Part shown: piece by piece, positions 10,375 through 26,047 of the stretch | Numbering within the stretch: the first letter of the stretch is position 1 | Layout: every line of letters begins with the position of its first letter | DNA from: Nemertoderma westbladi | Taxonomy: Eukaryota > Xenacoelomorpha > Nemertodermatida > Nemertodermatidae | Length of the DNA: 50,882 nucleotides | Reading direction: 5' to 3' | Assembly: GCA_032718475.1 (NCBI GenBank) | Contig: JAUCBJ010002604.1 | Coordinates: 1 to 50,882, forward strand | Notes under the pieces: model-generated | The model's database searches: none | What the model saw: the letters and a program-made list of their open reading frames with translations, nothing else | What the model was told of the DNA's origin: nothing | Translations under genes and position numbers: made by a program

Positions 10375-11349
10375 GAGAGGAGGAAGACCCTACTACTATC
10401 GATGATACAGTTAACAACTTACTTGTGTTTCTACAGAGACCCAAATCCAAGCTATCGATGATACAGTACAGAGACCCAGATCCAAGCTATCGATGATACA
10501 GTTAACAACTTACTTGTGTTTCTACAGAGACCCAGATCCAAGCTATCGATGATACAGTACAGAGACCCAGACCCAAGCTATCGATGATACAGTTAACAAC
10601 TTACTTGTGTTTCTACAGAGACCCAGATCCAAGCTATCGATGATACAGTTAACAACTTACTTGTGTTTCTACAGAGACCCAGATCCAAGCTATCGATGAT
10701 ACAGTTAACAACTTACTTGTGTTTCTACAGAGACCCAGATCCAAGCTATCGATGATACAGTTAACAACTTACTTGTGTTTCTACAGAGTCCCAGATCCAA
10801 GCTATCGATGATACAGTTAACAACTTACTTGTGTTTCTACAGAGTCCCAGATCCAAGCTATCGATGATACAGTACAGAGACCCAGATCCAAGCTATCGAT
10901 GATACAGTTAACAACTTACTTGTGTTTCTACAGAGACCCAGATCCAAGCTATCGATGATACCGTTAACAACTTACTTGTGTTTCTACAGAGACCCAGATC
11001 CAAGCTATCGATGATACAGTTAACAACTTACTTGTGTTTCTACAGAGTCCCAGATCCAAGCTATCGATGATACAGTTAACAACTTACTTGTGTTTCAGAG
11101 CCCAGATCCAAGCTATCGATGATACAGTTAACAACTTACTTGTGTTTCTACAGAGACCCAGATCCAAGCTATCGATGATACAGTTAACAACTTACTTGTG
11201 TTTCTACAGAGTCCCAGATCCAAGCTATCGATGATACAGTTAACAACTTACTTGTGTTTCTACAGAGACCCAGATCCAAGCTATCGATGATACAGTACAG
11301 AGACCCAAATCCAAGCTATCGATGATACAGTACAGAGACCCAAATCCAA

Positions 11350-13080
11350 GCTATCGATGATACAGTTAACAACTTACTTGTGTTTCTACAGAGACCCAGA
11401 TCCAAGCTATCGATGATACAGTTAACAACTTACTTGTGTTTCTACAGAGACCCAAATCCAAGCTATCGATGATACAGTTAACAACTTACTTGTGTTTCTA
11501 CAGAGACCCAGATCCAAGCTATCGATGATACAGTTAACAACTTACTTGTGTTTCTACAGAGTCCCAGATCCAAGCTATCGATGATACAGTACAGAGACCC
11601 AGATCCAAGCTATCGATGATACAGTTAACAACTTACTTGTGTTTCTACAGAGTCCCAGATCCAAGCTATCGATGATACAGTACAGAGACCCAGATCCAAG
11701 CTATCGATGATACAGTTAACAACTTACTTGTGTTTCTACAGAGTCCCAGATCCAAGCTATCGATGATACAGTACAGAGACCCAGATCCAAGCTATCGATG
11801 ATACAGTTAACAACTTACTTGTGTTCCTACAGAGTCCCAGATCCAAGCTATATCGATGATACAGTACAGAGACCCAGATCCAAGCTATCGATGATACAGT
11901 TAACAACTTACTTGTGTTTCTACAGAGTCCCAGATCCAAGCTATCGATGATACAGTACAGAGACCCAGATCCAAGCTATCGATGATACAGTTAACAACTT
12001 ACTTGTGTTTCTACAGAGACCCAGATCCAAGCTATCGATGATACAGTTAACAACTTACTTGTGTTTCTACAGAGACCCAGATCCAAGCTATCGATGATAC
12101 AGTTAACAACTTACTTGTGTTTCTACAGAGTCCCAGATCCAAGCTATCGATGATACAGTTAACAACTTACTTGTGTTTCTAAAGAGTCCCAGATCCAAGC
12201 TATCGATGATACAGTACAGAGACCCAGATCCAAGCTATCGATGATACAGTTAACAACTTACTTGTGTTTCTACAGAGTCCCAGATCCAAGCTATCGATGA
12301 TACAGTACAGAGACCCAGATCCAAGCTATCGATGATACAGTTAACAACTTACTTGTGTTTCTACAGAGACCCAGATCCAAGCTATCGATGATACAGTACA
12401 GAGACCCAGACCCAAGCTATCGATGATACAGTTAACAACTTACTTGTGTTTTTACATAGACCCAGATCCAAGCTATCGATGATACAGTTAACAACTTACT
12501 TGTGTTTCTACAGAGTCCCAGATCCAAGCTATCGATGATACAGTTAACAACTTACTTGTGTTTCTACAGAGACCCAGATCCAAGCTATCGATGATACAGT
12601 TAACAACTTACTTGTGTTTCTACATAGACCCAGATCCAAACTATCGATGATACAGTTAACAACTTACTTGTGTTTCTACAGAGACCCAAATCCAAGCTAT
12701 CGATGATACAGTTAACAACTTACTTGTGTTTCTACAGAGACCCAGATCCAAGCTATCGATGATACAGTTAACAACTTACTTGTGTTTCTACAGAGACCCA
12801 AATCCAAGCTATCGATGATACAGTTAACAACTTACTTGTGTTTCTACAGAGTCCCAGATCCAAGCTATCGATGATACAGTACAGAGACCCAAATCCAAGC
12901 TATCGATGATATAGTACAGAGACCCAAATCCAAGCTATCGATGATACAGTTAACAACTTACTTGTGTTTATACAGAGTCCCAGATCCAAGCTATCGATGA
13001 TACCATTAACAACTTACTTGTGTTTCTACAGAGTCCCAGATCCAAGCTATCGATGATACAGTTAACAACTTACTTGTGTT
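11350..13080 (+). repeat. Higher-order satellite block, copy 1
   Basis: Carries three rare markers in order: GTGTTCCTAC at 11821, TTTACATAGA at 12451 and TATACAGAGTCC, with TACAGAGTCC at 12971. The same set recurs 2328 bases to the right. Block edges are approximate. Confidence 0.85.
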
Positions 13081-13679
13081 TCTACAGAGTCCCAGATCCA
13101 AGCTATCGATGATACAGTTAACAACTTACTTGTGTTTCTACAGAGTCCCAGATCGAAGCTATCGATGATACAGCTAACAACTTACTTGTGTTTCTACAGA
13201 GACCCAGATCCAAGCTACCGATGATACAGTTAACTACTTACTTGTGTTTCTACAGAGTCCCAGATCCAAGCTATCGATGATACAGTTAACAACTTACTTG
13301 TGTTTCTACAGAGACCCAGATCCAAGCTATCGATGATACAGTTAACAACTTACTTGTGTTTCTACAGAGGCCCAGATCCAAGCTATCGATGATACAGTTA
13401 ACAACTTACTTGTGTTTCTACAGAGGCCCAGATCCAAGCTATCGATGATACCGTTAACAACTTACTTGTGTTTCTACAGAGTCCCAGATCCAAGCTATCG
13501 ATGATACAGTTAACAACTTACTTGTGTTTCTACAGAGTCCCAGATCCAAGCTATCGATGATACAGTTAACAACTTACTTGTGTTTCTACAGAGACCCAGA
13601 TCCAAGCTATCGATGATACAGTACAGAGACCCAAATCCAAGCTATCGATGATACAGTACAGAGACCCAAATCCAAGCTA

Positions 13680-15410
13680 TCGATGATACAGTTAACAACT
13701 TACTTGTGTTTCTACAGAGACCCAGATCCAAGCTATCGATGATACAGTTAACAACTTACTTGTGTTTCTACAGAGACCCAAAACCAAGCTATCGATGATA
13801 CAGTTAACAACTTACTTGTGTTTCTACAGAGACCCAGATCCAAGCTATCGATGATACAGTTAACAACTTACTTGTGTTTCTACAGAGTCCCAGATCCAAG
13901 CTATCGATGATACAGTACAGAGACCCAGATCCAAGCTATCGATGATACAGTTAACAACTTACTTGTGTTTCTACAGAGTCCCAGATCCAAGCTATATTGA
14001 TGATACAGTACAGAGACCCAGATCCAAGCTATCGATGATACAGTTAACAACTTACTTGTGTTTCTACAGAGTCCCAGATCCAAGCTATCGATGATACAGT
14101 ACAGAGACCCAGATCCAAGCTATCGATGATACAGTTAACAACTTACTTGTGTTCCTACAGAGTCCCAGATCCAAGCTATATCGATGATACAGTACAGAGA
14201 CCCAGATCCAAGCTATCGATGATACAGTTAACAACTTACTTGTGTTTCTACAGAGTCCCAGATCCAAGCTATCGATGATACAGTACAGAGACCCAGATCC
14301 AAGCTATCGATGATACAGTTAACAACTTACTTGTGTTTCTACAGAGTCCCAGATCCAAGCTATCGATGATACAGTTAACAACTTACTTGTGTTTCTACAG
14401 AGACCCAGATCCAAGCTATCGATGATACAGTTAACAACTTACTTGTGTTTCTACAGAGTCCCAGATCCAAGCTATCGATGATACAGTTAACAACTTACTT
14501 GTGTTTCTAAAGAGTCCCAGATCCAAGCTATCGATGATACAGTACAGAGACCCAGATCCAAGCTATCGATGATACAGTTAACAACTTACTTGTGTTTCTA
14601 CAGAGTCCCAGATCCAAGCTATCGATGATACAGTACAGAGACCCAGATCCAAGCTATCGATGATACAGTTAACAACTTACTTGTGTTTCTACAGAGACCC
14701 AGATCCAAGCTATCGATGATACAGTACAGAGACCCAGACCCAAGCTATCGATGATACAGTTAACAACTTACTTGTGTTTTTACATAGACCCAGATCCAAG
14801 CTATCGATGATACAGTTAACAACTTACTTGTGTTTCTACAGAGTCCCAGATCCAAGCTATCGATGATACAGTTAACAACTTACTTGTGTTTCTACAGAGA
14901 CCCAGATCCAAGCTATCGATGATACAGTTAACAACTTACTTGTGTTTCTACATAGACCCAGATCCAAACTATCGATGATACAGTTAACAACTTACTTGTG
15001 TTTCTACAGAGACCCAAATCCAAGCTATCGATGATACAGTTAACAACTTACTTGTGTTTCTACAGAGACCCAGATCCAAGCTATCGATGATACAGTTAAC
15101 AACTTACTTGTGTTTCTACAGAGACCCAAATCCAAGCTATCGATGATACAGTTAACAACTTACTTGTGTTTCTACAGAGTCCCAGATCCAAGCTATCGAT
15201 GATACAGTACAGAGACCCAAATCCAAGCTATCGATGATATAGTACAGAGACCCAAATCCAAGCTATCGATGATACAGTTAACAACTTACTTGTGTTTATA
15301 CAGAGTCCCAGATCCAAGCTATCGATGATACCGTTAACAACTTACTTGTGTTTCTACAGAGTCCCAGATCCAAGCTATCGATGATACAGTTAACAACTTA
15401 CTTGTGTTTC
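13680..15410 (+). repeat. Higher-order satellite block, copy 2
   Basis: The markers at 14149, 14779 and 15299 are each exactly 2328 bases from copy 1. A two-base insertion near 13994 (GCTATATTGATG) distinguishes the copy. Edges are approximate. Confidence 0.85.
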
Positions 15411-17749
15411 TACAGAGTCCCAGATCCAAGCTATCGATGATACAGTTAACAACTTACTTGTGTTTCTACAGAGACCCAAATCCAAGCTATCGATGATACA
15501 GTTAACAACTTACTTGTGTTTCTACAGAGACCCAGATCCAAGCTATCGATGATACAGTACAGAGACCCAAATCCAAGCTATCGATGATACAGTACAGAGA
15601 CCCAAATCCAAGCTATTGATGATACAGTTAACAACTTACTTGTGTTTCTACAGAGACCCAAATCCAAGCTATCGATGATACAGTACAGAGACCCAGACCC
15701 AAGCTATCGATGATATAGTTAACAACTTAATTGTGTTTCTACATAGACCCAGATCCAAGCTATCGATGATACAGTTAACAACTTACTTGTGTTTCTACAG
15801 AGACCCAAATCCAAGCTATCGATGATACAGTACAGAGACCCAGACCCAAGCTATCGATGATATAGTTAACAACTTAATTGTGTTTCTACATAGACCCAGA
15901 TCCAAGCTATCGATGATACAGTTAACAACTTACTTGTGTTTCTACAGAGACCCAGATCCAAGCTATCGATGATACAGTTAACAACTTACTTGTGTTTCTA
16001 CAGAGACCCAAATCCAAGCTATCGATGATACAGTACAGAGACTCAGACCCAAGCTATCGATGATACAGTTAACAACTTACTTGTGTTTCTACAGAGACCC
16101 AAATCCAAGCTATCGATGATACAGTTAACAACTTACTTGTGTTTCTACATAGACCCAGATCCAAGCTATCGATGATACAGTTAACAACTTACTTGTGTTT
16201 CTACAGAGACCCAAATCCAAGCTATCGATGATACAGTACAGAGACCCAGATCCACGCTATCGATGATACAGTTAACAACTTACTTGTGTTTCTACAGAGA
16301 CCCAAATCCAAGCTATCGATGATACAGTACAGAGACCCAGACCCAAGCTATCGATGATACAGTTAACAACTTACTTGTGTTTCTACAGAGACCCAAATCC
16401 AAGCTATCGATGATACAGTTAACAACTTACTTGTGTTTCTACATAGACCCAGATCCAAGCTATCGATGATACAGTTAACAACTTACTTGTGTTTCTACAT
16501 AGACCCAGACCCAAGCTATCGATGATACAGTTAACAACTTACTTGTGTTTCTACAGAGACCCAAATCCAAGCTATCGATGATACAGTACAGAGACCCAGA
16601 TCCAAGCTATCGATGATACCGTTAACAACTTACTTGTGTTTCTACAGAGACCCAGACCCAAGCTATCGATGATACAGTTAACAACTTACTTGTGTTTCTA
16701 CAGAGACCCAAATCCAAGCTATCGATGATACAGTACAGAGACCCAGACCCAAGCTATCGATGATATAGTTAACAACTTAATTGTGTTTCTACATAGACCC
16801 ACATCCAAGCTATCGATGATACAGTTAACAACTTACTTGTGTTTCTACAGAGACCCAGATCCAAGCTATCGATGATACAGTTAACAACTTACTTGTGTTT
16901 CTACAGAGTCCCAGATCCAAGCTATCGATGATACAGTTAACAACTTACTTGTGTTTCAACAGAGACCCAAATCCAAGCTATCGATGATACAGATAACAAC
17001 TTACTTGTGTTTCTACAGAGACCCAAATCCAAGCTATCGATGATACAGTTAACAACTTACTTGTGTTTCTACAGAGACCCAGATCCAAGCTATCGATGAT
17101 ACAGTTAACAACTTACTTGTGTTTCTACAGAGACCCAGATCCAAGCTATCGATGATACAGTTAACAACTTACTTGTGTTTCTACAGAGGCCCAGATCCAA
17201 GCTATCGATGATACAGATAACAACTTACTTGTGTTTCTACAGAGTCCCAGATCCAAGCTATCGATGATACAGTACAGAGACCCAGATCCAAGCTATCAAT
17301 GATACCGTTAACAACTTACTTGTGTTTCTACAGAGACCCAGATCCAAGCTATCGATGATACCGTTAACAACTTACTTGTGTTTCTACAGAGACCCAGATC
17401 CAAGCTATCGATGATACAGTTAACAACTTACTTGTGTTTCTACAGAGTCCCAGATCCAAGCTATCGATGATACAGTACAGAGACCCAGATCCAAGCTATC
17501 GATGATACAGTTAACAACTTACTTGTGTTTCTACAGAGACCCAGATCCAAGCTATCGATGATACAGTTAACAACTTACTTGTGTTTCTACAGAGTCCCAG
17601 ATCCAAGCTATCGATGATACAGTTAACAACTTACTTGTGTTTCTACAGAGACCCAGATCCAAGCTATCGATGATACAGTACAGAGACCCAAATCCAAGCT
17701 ATCGATGATACAGTACAGAGACCCAAATCCAAGCTATCGATGATACAGT

Positions 17750-19560
17750 TAACAACTTACTTGTGTTTCTACAGAGACCCAGATCCAAGCTATCGATGAT
17801 ACAGTTAACAACTTACTTGTGTTTCTACAGAGACCCAAAACCAAGCTATCGATGATACAGTTAACAACTTACTTGTGTTTCTACAGAGACCCAGATCCAA
17901 GCTATCGATGATACAGTTAACAACTTACTTGTGTTTCTACAGAGTCCCAGATCCAAGCTATCGATGATACAGTACAGAGACCCAGATCCAAGCTATCGAT
18001 GATACAGTACAGAGACCCAGATCCAAGCTATCGATGATACAGTTAACAACTTACTTGTGTTTCTACAGAGTCCCAGATCCAAGCTATATCGATGATACAG
18101 TACAGAGACCCAGATCCAAGCTATCGATGATACAGTTAACAACTTACTTGTGTTTCTACAGAGTCCCAGATCCAAGCTATCGATGATACAGTACAGAGAC
18201 CTAGATCCAAGCTATCGATGATACAGTTAACAACTTACTTGTGTTCCTACAGAGTCCCAGATCCAAGCTATATCGATGATACAGTACAGAGACCCAGATC
18301 CAAGCTATCGATGATACAGTTAACAACTTACTTGTGTTTCTACAGAGTCCCAGATCCAAGCTATCGATGATACAGTACAGAGACCCAGATCCAAGCTATC
18401 GATGATACAGTTAACAACTTACTTGTGTTTCTACAGAGTCCCAGATCCAAGATATCGATGATACAGTTAACAACTTACTTGTGTTTCTACAGAGACCCAG
18501 ATCCAAGCTATCGATGATACAGTTAACAACTTACTTGTGTTTCTACAGAGTCCCAGATCCAAGCTATCGATGATACAGTTAACAACTTACTTGTGTTTCT
18601 AAAGAGTCCCAGATCCAAGCTATCGATGATACAGTACAGAGACCCAGATCCAAGCTATCGATAATACAGTTAACAACTTACTTGTGTTTCTACAGAGTCC
18701 CAGATCCAAGCTATCGATGATACAGTACAGAGACCCAGATCCAAGCTATCGATGATACAGTTAACAACTTACTTGTGTTTCTACAGAGACCCAGATCCAA
18801 GCTATCGATGATACAGTACAGAGACCCAGACCCAAGCTATCGATGATACAGTTAACAACTTACTTGTGTTTTTACATAGACCCAGATCCAAGCTATCGAT
18901 GATACAGTTAACAACTTACTTGTGTTTCTACAGAGTCCCAGATCCAAGCTATCGATGATACAGTTAACAACTTACTTGTGTTTCTACAGAGACCCAGATC
19001 CAAGCTATCGATGATACAGTTAACAACTTACTTGTGTTTCTACATAGACCCAGATCCAAACTATCGATGATACAGTTAACAACTTACTTGTGTTTCTACA
19101 GAGACCCAAATCCAAGCTATCGATGATACAGTTAACAACTTACTTGTGTTTCTACAGAGACCCAAATCCAAGCTATCGATGATACAGTTAACAACTTACT
19201 TATGTTTCTACAGAGTCCCAGATCCAAGCTATCGATGATACAGTTAACAACTTACTTGTGTTTCTACAGAGACCCAAATCCAAGCTATCGATGATACAGT
19301 TAACAACTTACTTGTGTTTCTACAGAGTCCCAGATCCAAGCTATCGATGATACAGTACAGAGACCCAAATCCAAGCTATCGATGATACAGTACAGAGACC
19401 CAAATCCAAGCTATCGATGATACAGTTAACAACTTACTTGTGTTTATACAGAGTCCCAGATCCAAGCTATCGATGATACCGTTAACAACTTACTTGTGTT
19501 TCTACAGAGTCCCAGATCCAAGCTATCGATGATACAGTTAACAACTTACTTGTGTTTCTA
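17750..19560 (+). repeat. Higher-order satellite block, copy 3
   Basis: The first two markers, at 18241 and 18871, are 4092 bases beyond copy 2. The third, at 19447, is 4148 bases beyond, which is 56 more, the length of one long monomer. So this block gained or kept one extra unit. Edges are approximate. Confidence 0.85.
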
Positions 19561-22500
19561 CAGAGTCCCAGATCCAAGCTATCGATGATACAGTTAACAA
19601 CTTACTTGTGTTTCTACAGAGACCCAAATCCAAGCTATCGATGATACAGTTAACAACTTACTTGTGTTTCTACAGAGACCCAGATCCAAGCTATCGATGA
19701 TACAGTACAGAGACCCAAATCCAAGCTATCGATGATACAGTACAGAGACCCAAATCCAAGCTATCGATGATACAGTTAACAACTTACTTGTGTTTCTACA
19801 GAGACCCAAATCCAAGCTATCGATGATACAGTACAGAGACCCAGACCCAAGCTATCGATGATATAGTTAACAACTTAATTGTGTTTCTACATAGACCCAG
19901 ATCCAAGCTATCGATGATACAGTTAACAACTTACTTGTGTTTCTACAGAGACCCAAATCCAAGCTATCGATGATACAGTACAGAGACCCAGACCCAAGCT
20001 ATCGATGATATAGTTAACAACTTAATTGTGTTTCTACATAGACCCAGATCCAAGCTATCGATGATACAGTTAACAACTTACTTGTGTTTCTACAGAGACC
20101 CAGATCCAAGCTATCGATGATACAGTTAACAACTTACTTGTGTTTCTACAGAGACCCAAATCCAAGCTATCGATGATACAGTACAGAGACCCAGACCCAA
20201 GCTATCGATGATACAGTTAACAACTTACTTGTGTTTCTACAGAGACCCAAATCCAAGCTATCGATGATACAGTTAACAACTTACTTGTGTTTCTACATAG
20301 ACCCAGATCCAAGCTATCGATGATACAGTTAACAACTTACTTGTGTTTCTACAGAGACCCAAATCCAAGCTATCGATGATACAGTACAGAGACCCAGATC
20401 CAAGCTATCGATGATACAGTTAACAACTTACTTGTGTTTCTACAGAGACCCAAATCCAAGCTATCGATGATACAGTACAGAGACCCAGACCCAAGCTATC
20501 GATGATACAGTTAACAACTTACTTGTGTTTCTACAGAGACCCAAATCCAAGCTATCGATGATACAGTTAACAACTTACTTGTGTTTCTACATAGACCCAG
20601 ATCCAAGCTATCGATGATACAGTTAACAACTTACTTGTGTTTCTACATAGACCCAGACCCAAGCTATCGATGATACAGTTAACAACTTACTTGTGTTTCT
20701 ACAGAGACCCAAATCCAAGCTATCGATGATACAGTACAGAGACCCAGATCCAAGCTATCGATGATACCGTTAACAACTTACTTGTGTTTCTACAGAGACC
20801 CAGACCCAAGCTATCGATGATACAGTTAACAACTTACTTGTGTTTCTACAGAGACCCAAATCCAAGCTATCGATGATACAGTACAGAGACCCAGACCCAA
20901 GCTATCGATGATATAGTTAACAACTTAATTGTGTTTCTACATAGACCCAGATCCAAGCTATCGATGATACAGTTAACAACTTACTTGTGTTTCTACAGAG
21001 ACCCAGATCCAAGCTATCGATGATACAGTTAACAACTTACTTGTGTTTCTACAGAGTCCCAGATCCAAGCTATCGATGATACAGTTAACAACTTACTTGT
21101 GTTTCAACAGAGACCCAAATCCAAGCTATCGATGATACAGATAACAACTTACTTGTGTTTCTACAGAGACCCAGATCCAAGCTATCGATGATACAGTTAA
21201 CAACTTACTTGTGTTTCTACAGAGACCCAGATCCAAGCTATCGATGATACAGTTAACAACTTACTTGTGTTTCTACAGAGACCCAAATCCAAGCTATCGA
21301 TGATACAGTACAGAGACCCAGACCCAAGCTATCGATGATATAGTTAACAACTTAATTGTGTTTCTACATAGACCCAGATCCAAGCTATCGATGATACAGT
21401 TAACAACTTACTTGTGTTTCTACAGAGACCCAGATCCAAGCTATCGATGATACAGTTAACAACTTACTTGTGTTTCTACAGAGACCCAGATCCAAGCTAT
21501 CGATGATACAGTTAACAACTTACTTGTGTTTCTACAGAGACCCAGATCCAAGCTATCGATGATACAGTTAACAACTTACTTGTGTTTCTACAGAGACCCA
21601 GATCCAAGCTATCGATGATACCGTTAACAACTTACTTGTGTTTCAACAGAGACCCAAATCCAAGCTATCGATGATACAGTTAACAACTTACTTGTGTTTC
21701 TACAGAGGCCCATATCCAAGCTATCGATAATACCGTTAACAACTTACTTGTGTTTCTACAGAGTCCCAGATCCAAGCTATTGATGATACAGTTAACAACT
21801 TACTTGTGTTTCTACAGAGACCCAGATCCAAGCTATCGATGATACCGTTAACAACTTACTTGTGTTTCTACAGAGACCCAAATCCAAGCTATCGATGATA
21901 CAGTACAGAGACCCAGATCCAAGCTATCGATGATACAGTTAACAACTTACTTGTGTTTCTACAGAGACCCAAATCCAAGCTATCGATGATACCGTTAACA
22001 ACTTACTTGTGTTTCTACAGAGACCCAAATCCAAGCTATCGATGATACAGTTAACAACTTACTTGTGTTTCTACAGAGGACCAGATCCAAGCTATCGATG
22101 ATACAGTTAACAACTTACTTGTGTTTCTACAGAGTCCCAGATCCAAGCTATCGATGATACCGTTAACAACTTACTTGTGTTTCTACAGAGGCCCAGATCC
22201 AAACTATCGATGATACAGTACAGAGACCCAGATCCAAGCTATCGATGATACAGTTAACAACTTACTTGTGTTTCTACAGAGACCCAAATCCAAGCTATCG
22301 ATGATACAGTACAGAGACCCAGATCCAAGCTATCGATGATACAGTTAACAACTTACTTGTGTTTCTACAGAGACCCAAATCCAAGCTATCGATGATACAG
22401 TACAGAGACCCAGATCCAAGCTATCGATGATACAGTTAACAACTTACTTGTGTTTCTACAGAGACCCAAATCCAAGCTATCGATGATACAGTACAGAGAC

Positions 22501-25500
22501 CCAGATCCAAGCTATCGATGATACAGATAACAACTTACTTGTGTTTCTACAGAGACCCAAATCCAAGCTATTGATGATACAGTTAACAACTTACTTGTGT
22601 TTCTACAGAGTCCCAGATCGAAGCTATCGATGATACAGCTAACAACTTACTTGTGTTTCTACAGAGACCCAGATCCAAGCTATCGATGATACAGTTAACA
22701 ACTTACTTGTGTTTCTACAGAGACCCAGATCCAAACTATCGATGATACAGTTAACAACTTACTTGTGTTTCTACATAGACCCAGATCCAAGCTATTGATG
22801 ATACAGTTAACAACTTACTTGTGTTTCTGCAGAGACCCAGATCCAAGCCATCGATGATACAGTTAACAACTTATTTGTGTTTCTACAGAGTCCCAGATCC
22901 AAGCTATCGATGATATAGTTAACAACTTACTTGTGTTTCTACAGAGTCCCAGATCCAAGCTATCGATGATACAGTACAGAGACCCAGACCCAAGCTATCG
23001 ATGATATAGTTAACAACTTAATTGTGTTTCTACATAGACCCAGATCCAAGCTATCGATGATACAGTTAACAACTTACTTGTGTTTCTACAGAGACCCAGA
23101 TCCAAGCTATCGATGATACAGTTAACAACTTACTTGTGTTTCTACAGAGACCCAAATCCAAGCTATCGATGATACAGTACAGAGACCCAGACCCAAGCTA
23201 TCGATGATACAGTTAACAACTTACTTGTGTTTCTACAGAGACCCAGATCCAAGCTATCGATGATACAGTTAACAACTTACTTGTGTTTCTACAGAGACCC
23301 AAATCCAAGCTATCGATGATACAGTACAGAGACCCAGATCCAAGCTATCGATGATACCGTTAACAACTTACTTGTGTTTCTACAGAGACCCAGACCCAAG
23401 CTATCGATGATACAGTTAACAACTTACTTGTGTTTCTACAGAGACCCAAATCCAAGCTATCGATGATACAGTACAGAGACCCAGACCCAAGCTATCGATG
23501 AATTAGTTAACAACTTAATTGTGTTTCTACATAGACCCAGATCCAAGCTATCGATGATACAGTTAACAACTTACTTGTGTTTCTACAGAGACCCAGATCC
23601 AAGCTATCGATGATACAGTTAACAACTTACTTGTGTTTCTACAGAGTCCCAGATCCAAGCTATCGATGATACAGATAACAACTTACTTGTGTTTCTACAG
23701 AGACCCAGATCCAAGCTATCGATGATACAGTTAACAACTTACTTGTGTTTCTACAGAGACCCAAATCCAAGCTATCGATGATACAGTACAGAGACCCAGA
23801 TCCAAGCTATCGATGATACAGTTAACAACTTACTTGTGTTTCTACAGAGACCCAGATCCAAGCCATCGATGATACAGTTAACAACTTACTTGTGTTTCTA
23901 CAGAGACCCAAATCCAAGCTATCGATGATACAGTTAACAACTTACTTGTGTTTCTACAGAGACCCAAATCCAAGCTATCGATGATACAGTACAGAGACCC
24001 AGACCCAAGCTATCGATGATATAGTTAACAACTTAATTGTGTTTCTACATAGACCCAGATCCAAGCTATCGATGATACAGTTAACAACTTACTTGTGTTT
24101 CTACAGAGACCCAGATCCAAGCTATCGATGATACAGTTAACAACTTACTTGTGTTTCTACAGAGACCCAGATCCAAGCTATCGATGATACAGTTAACAAC
24201 TTACTTGTGTTTCTACAGAGACCCAGACCCAAGCTGTCGATGATACAGTTAACAACTTACTTGTGTTTCTACAGAGACCCAGATCCAAGCTATCGATGAT
24301 ACCGTTAACAACTTACTTGTGTTTCTACAGAGACCCAAATCCAAGCTATCGATGATACAGTTAACAACTTACTTGTGTTTCTACAGAGTCCCAGATCCAA
24401 GCTATCGATGATACCGTTAACAACTTACTTGTGTTTCTACAGAGTCCCAGATCCAAGCTATCGATGATACAGTTAACAACTTACTTGTGTTTCTACAGAG
24501 ACCCAAATCCAAGCTATCGATGATACAGTACAGAGACCTAGATCCAAGCTATCGATGATACAGTTAACAACTTACTTGTGTTTCTACAGAGACCCAAATC
24601 CAAGCTATCGATGATACAGTACAGAGACCCAGATCCAAGCTATCGATGATACAGTTAACAACTTACTTGTGTTTCTACAGAGACCCAAATCCAAGCTATC
24701 GATGATACAGTTAACAACTTACTTGTGTTTCTACAGAGGCCCAGATCCAAGCTATCGATGATACAGTTAACAACTTACTTGTGTTTCTACAGAGACCCAA
24801 ATCCAAGCTATCGATGATACAGTTAACAACTTACTTGTGTTTCTACAGAGACCCAAATCCAAGCTATCGATGATACAGTACAGAGACCCAGATCCAAGCT
24901 ATCGATGATACAGTTAACAACTTACTTGTGTTTGTACAGAGTCCCAGATCCAAGCTATCGATGATACAGTTAACAACTTACTTGTGTTTCTACAGAGACC
25001 CAAATCCAAGCTATCGATGATACAGTACAGAGACCCAAATCCAAGCTATCGATGATACAGTTAACAACTTACTTGTGTTTCTACAGAGACCCAAATCCAA
25101 GCTATCGATGATACAGTACAGAGACCCAGATCCAAGCTATCGATGATACAGATAACAACTTACTTGTGTTTCTACAGAGACCCAAATCCAAGCTATTGAT
25201 GATACAGTTAACAACTTACTTGTGTTTCTACAGAGTCCCAGATCGAAGCTATCGATGATACAGCTAACAACTTACTTGTGTTTCTACAGAGACCCAGATC
25301 CAAGCTACCGATGATACAGTTAACTACTTACTTGTGTTTCTACAGAGTCCCAGATCCAAGCTATCGATGATACAGTTAACAACTTACTTGTGTTTCTACA
25401 GAGTCCCAGATCCAAGCTATCGATGATACAGTTAACAACTTACTTGTGTTTCTACAGAGGCCCAGATCCAAGCTACCGATGATACAGTTAACAACTTACT

Positions 25501-25978
25501 TGTGTTTCTACAGAGGCCCAGATCCAAGCTATCGATGATACCGTTAACAACTTACTTGTGTTTCTACAGAGTCCCAGATCCAAGCTATCGATGATACAGT
25601 TAACAACTTACTTGTGTTTCTACAGAGTCCCAGACCCAAGCTATCGATGATACAGTTAACAACTTACTTGTGTTTCTACAGAGACCCAAATCCAAGCTAT
25701 CGATGATACAGTTAACAACTTACTTGTGTTTCTACAGAGACCCAGATCCAAGCTGTCGATGATACCGTTAACAACTTACTTGTGTTTCTACAGAGACCCA
25801 AATCCAAGCTATCGATGATACAGTACAGAGACCCAGACCCAAGCTATCGATGATACAGTTAACAACTTACTTGTGTTTCTACAGAGTCCCAGACCCAAGC
25901 TATCGATGATACAGTTAACAACTTACTTGTGTTTCTACAGAGACCCAGATCCAAGCTATCGATGATGCAGTTAACAAC

Positions 25979-26047
25979 TTGGATCTGGGTCTCTGTAGAA
26001 ACACAAGTTAACAACTTACTTGTGTTTCTACATAGACCCAAATCCAA
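25979..26047. repeat. Inverted-monomer hairpin 1 in satellite
   Basis: Left arm 25979-26008 starts TTGGATCTGGGTCT. Right arm 26018-26047 is its reverse complement with two mismatches. The loop is TAACAACTT. A monomer part has been turned round within an otherwise head-to-tail array. Confidence 0.95.
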
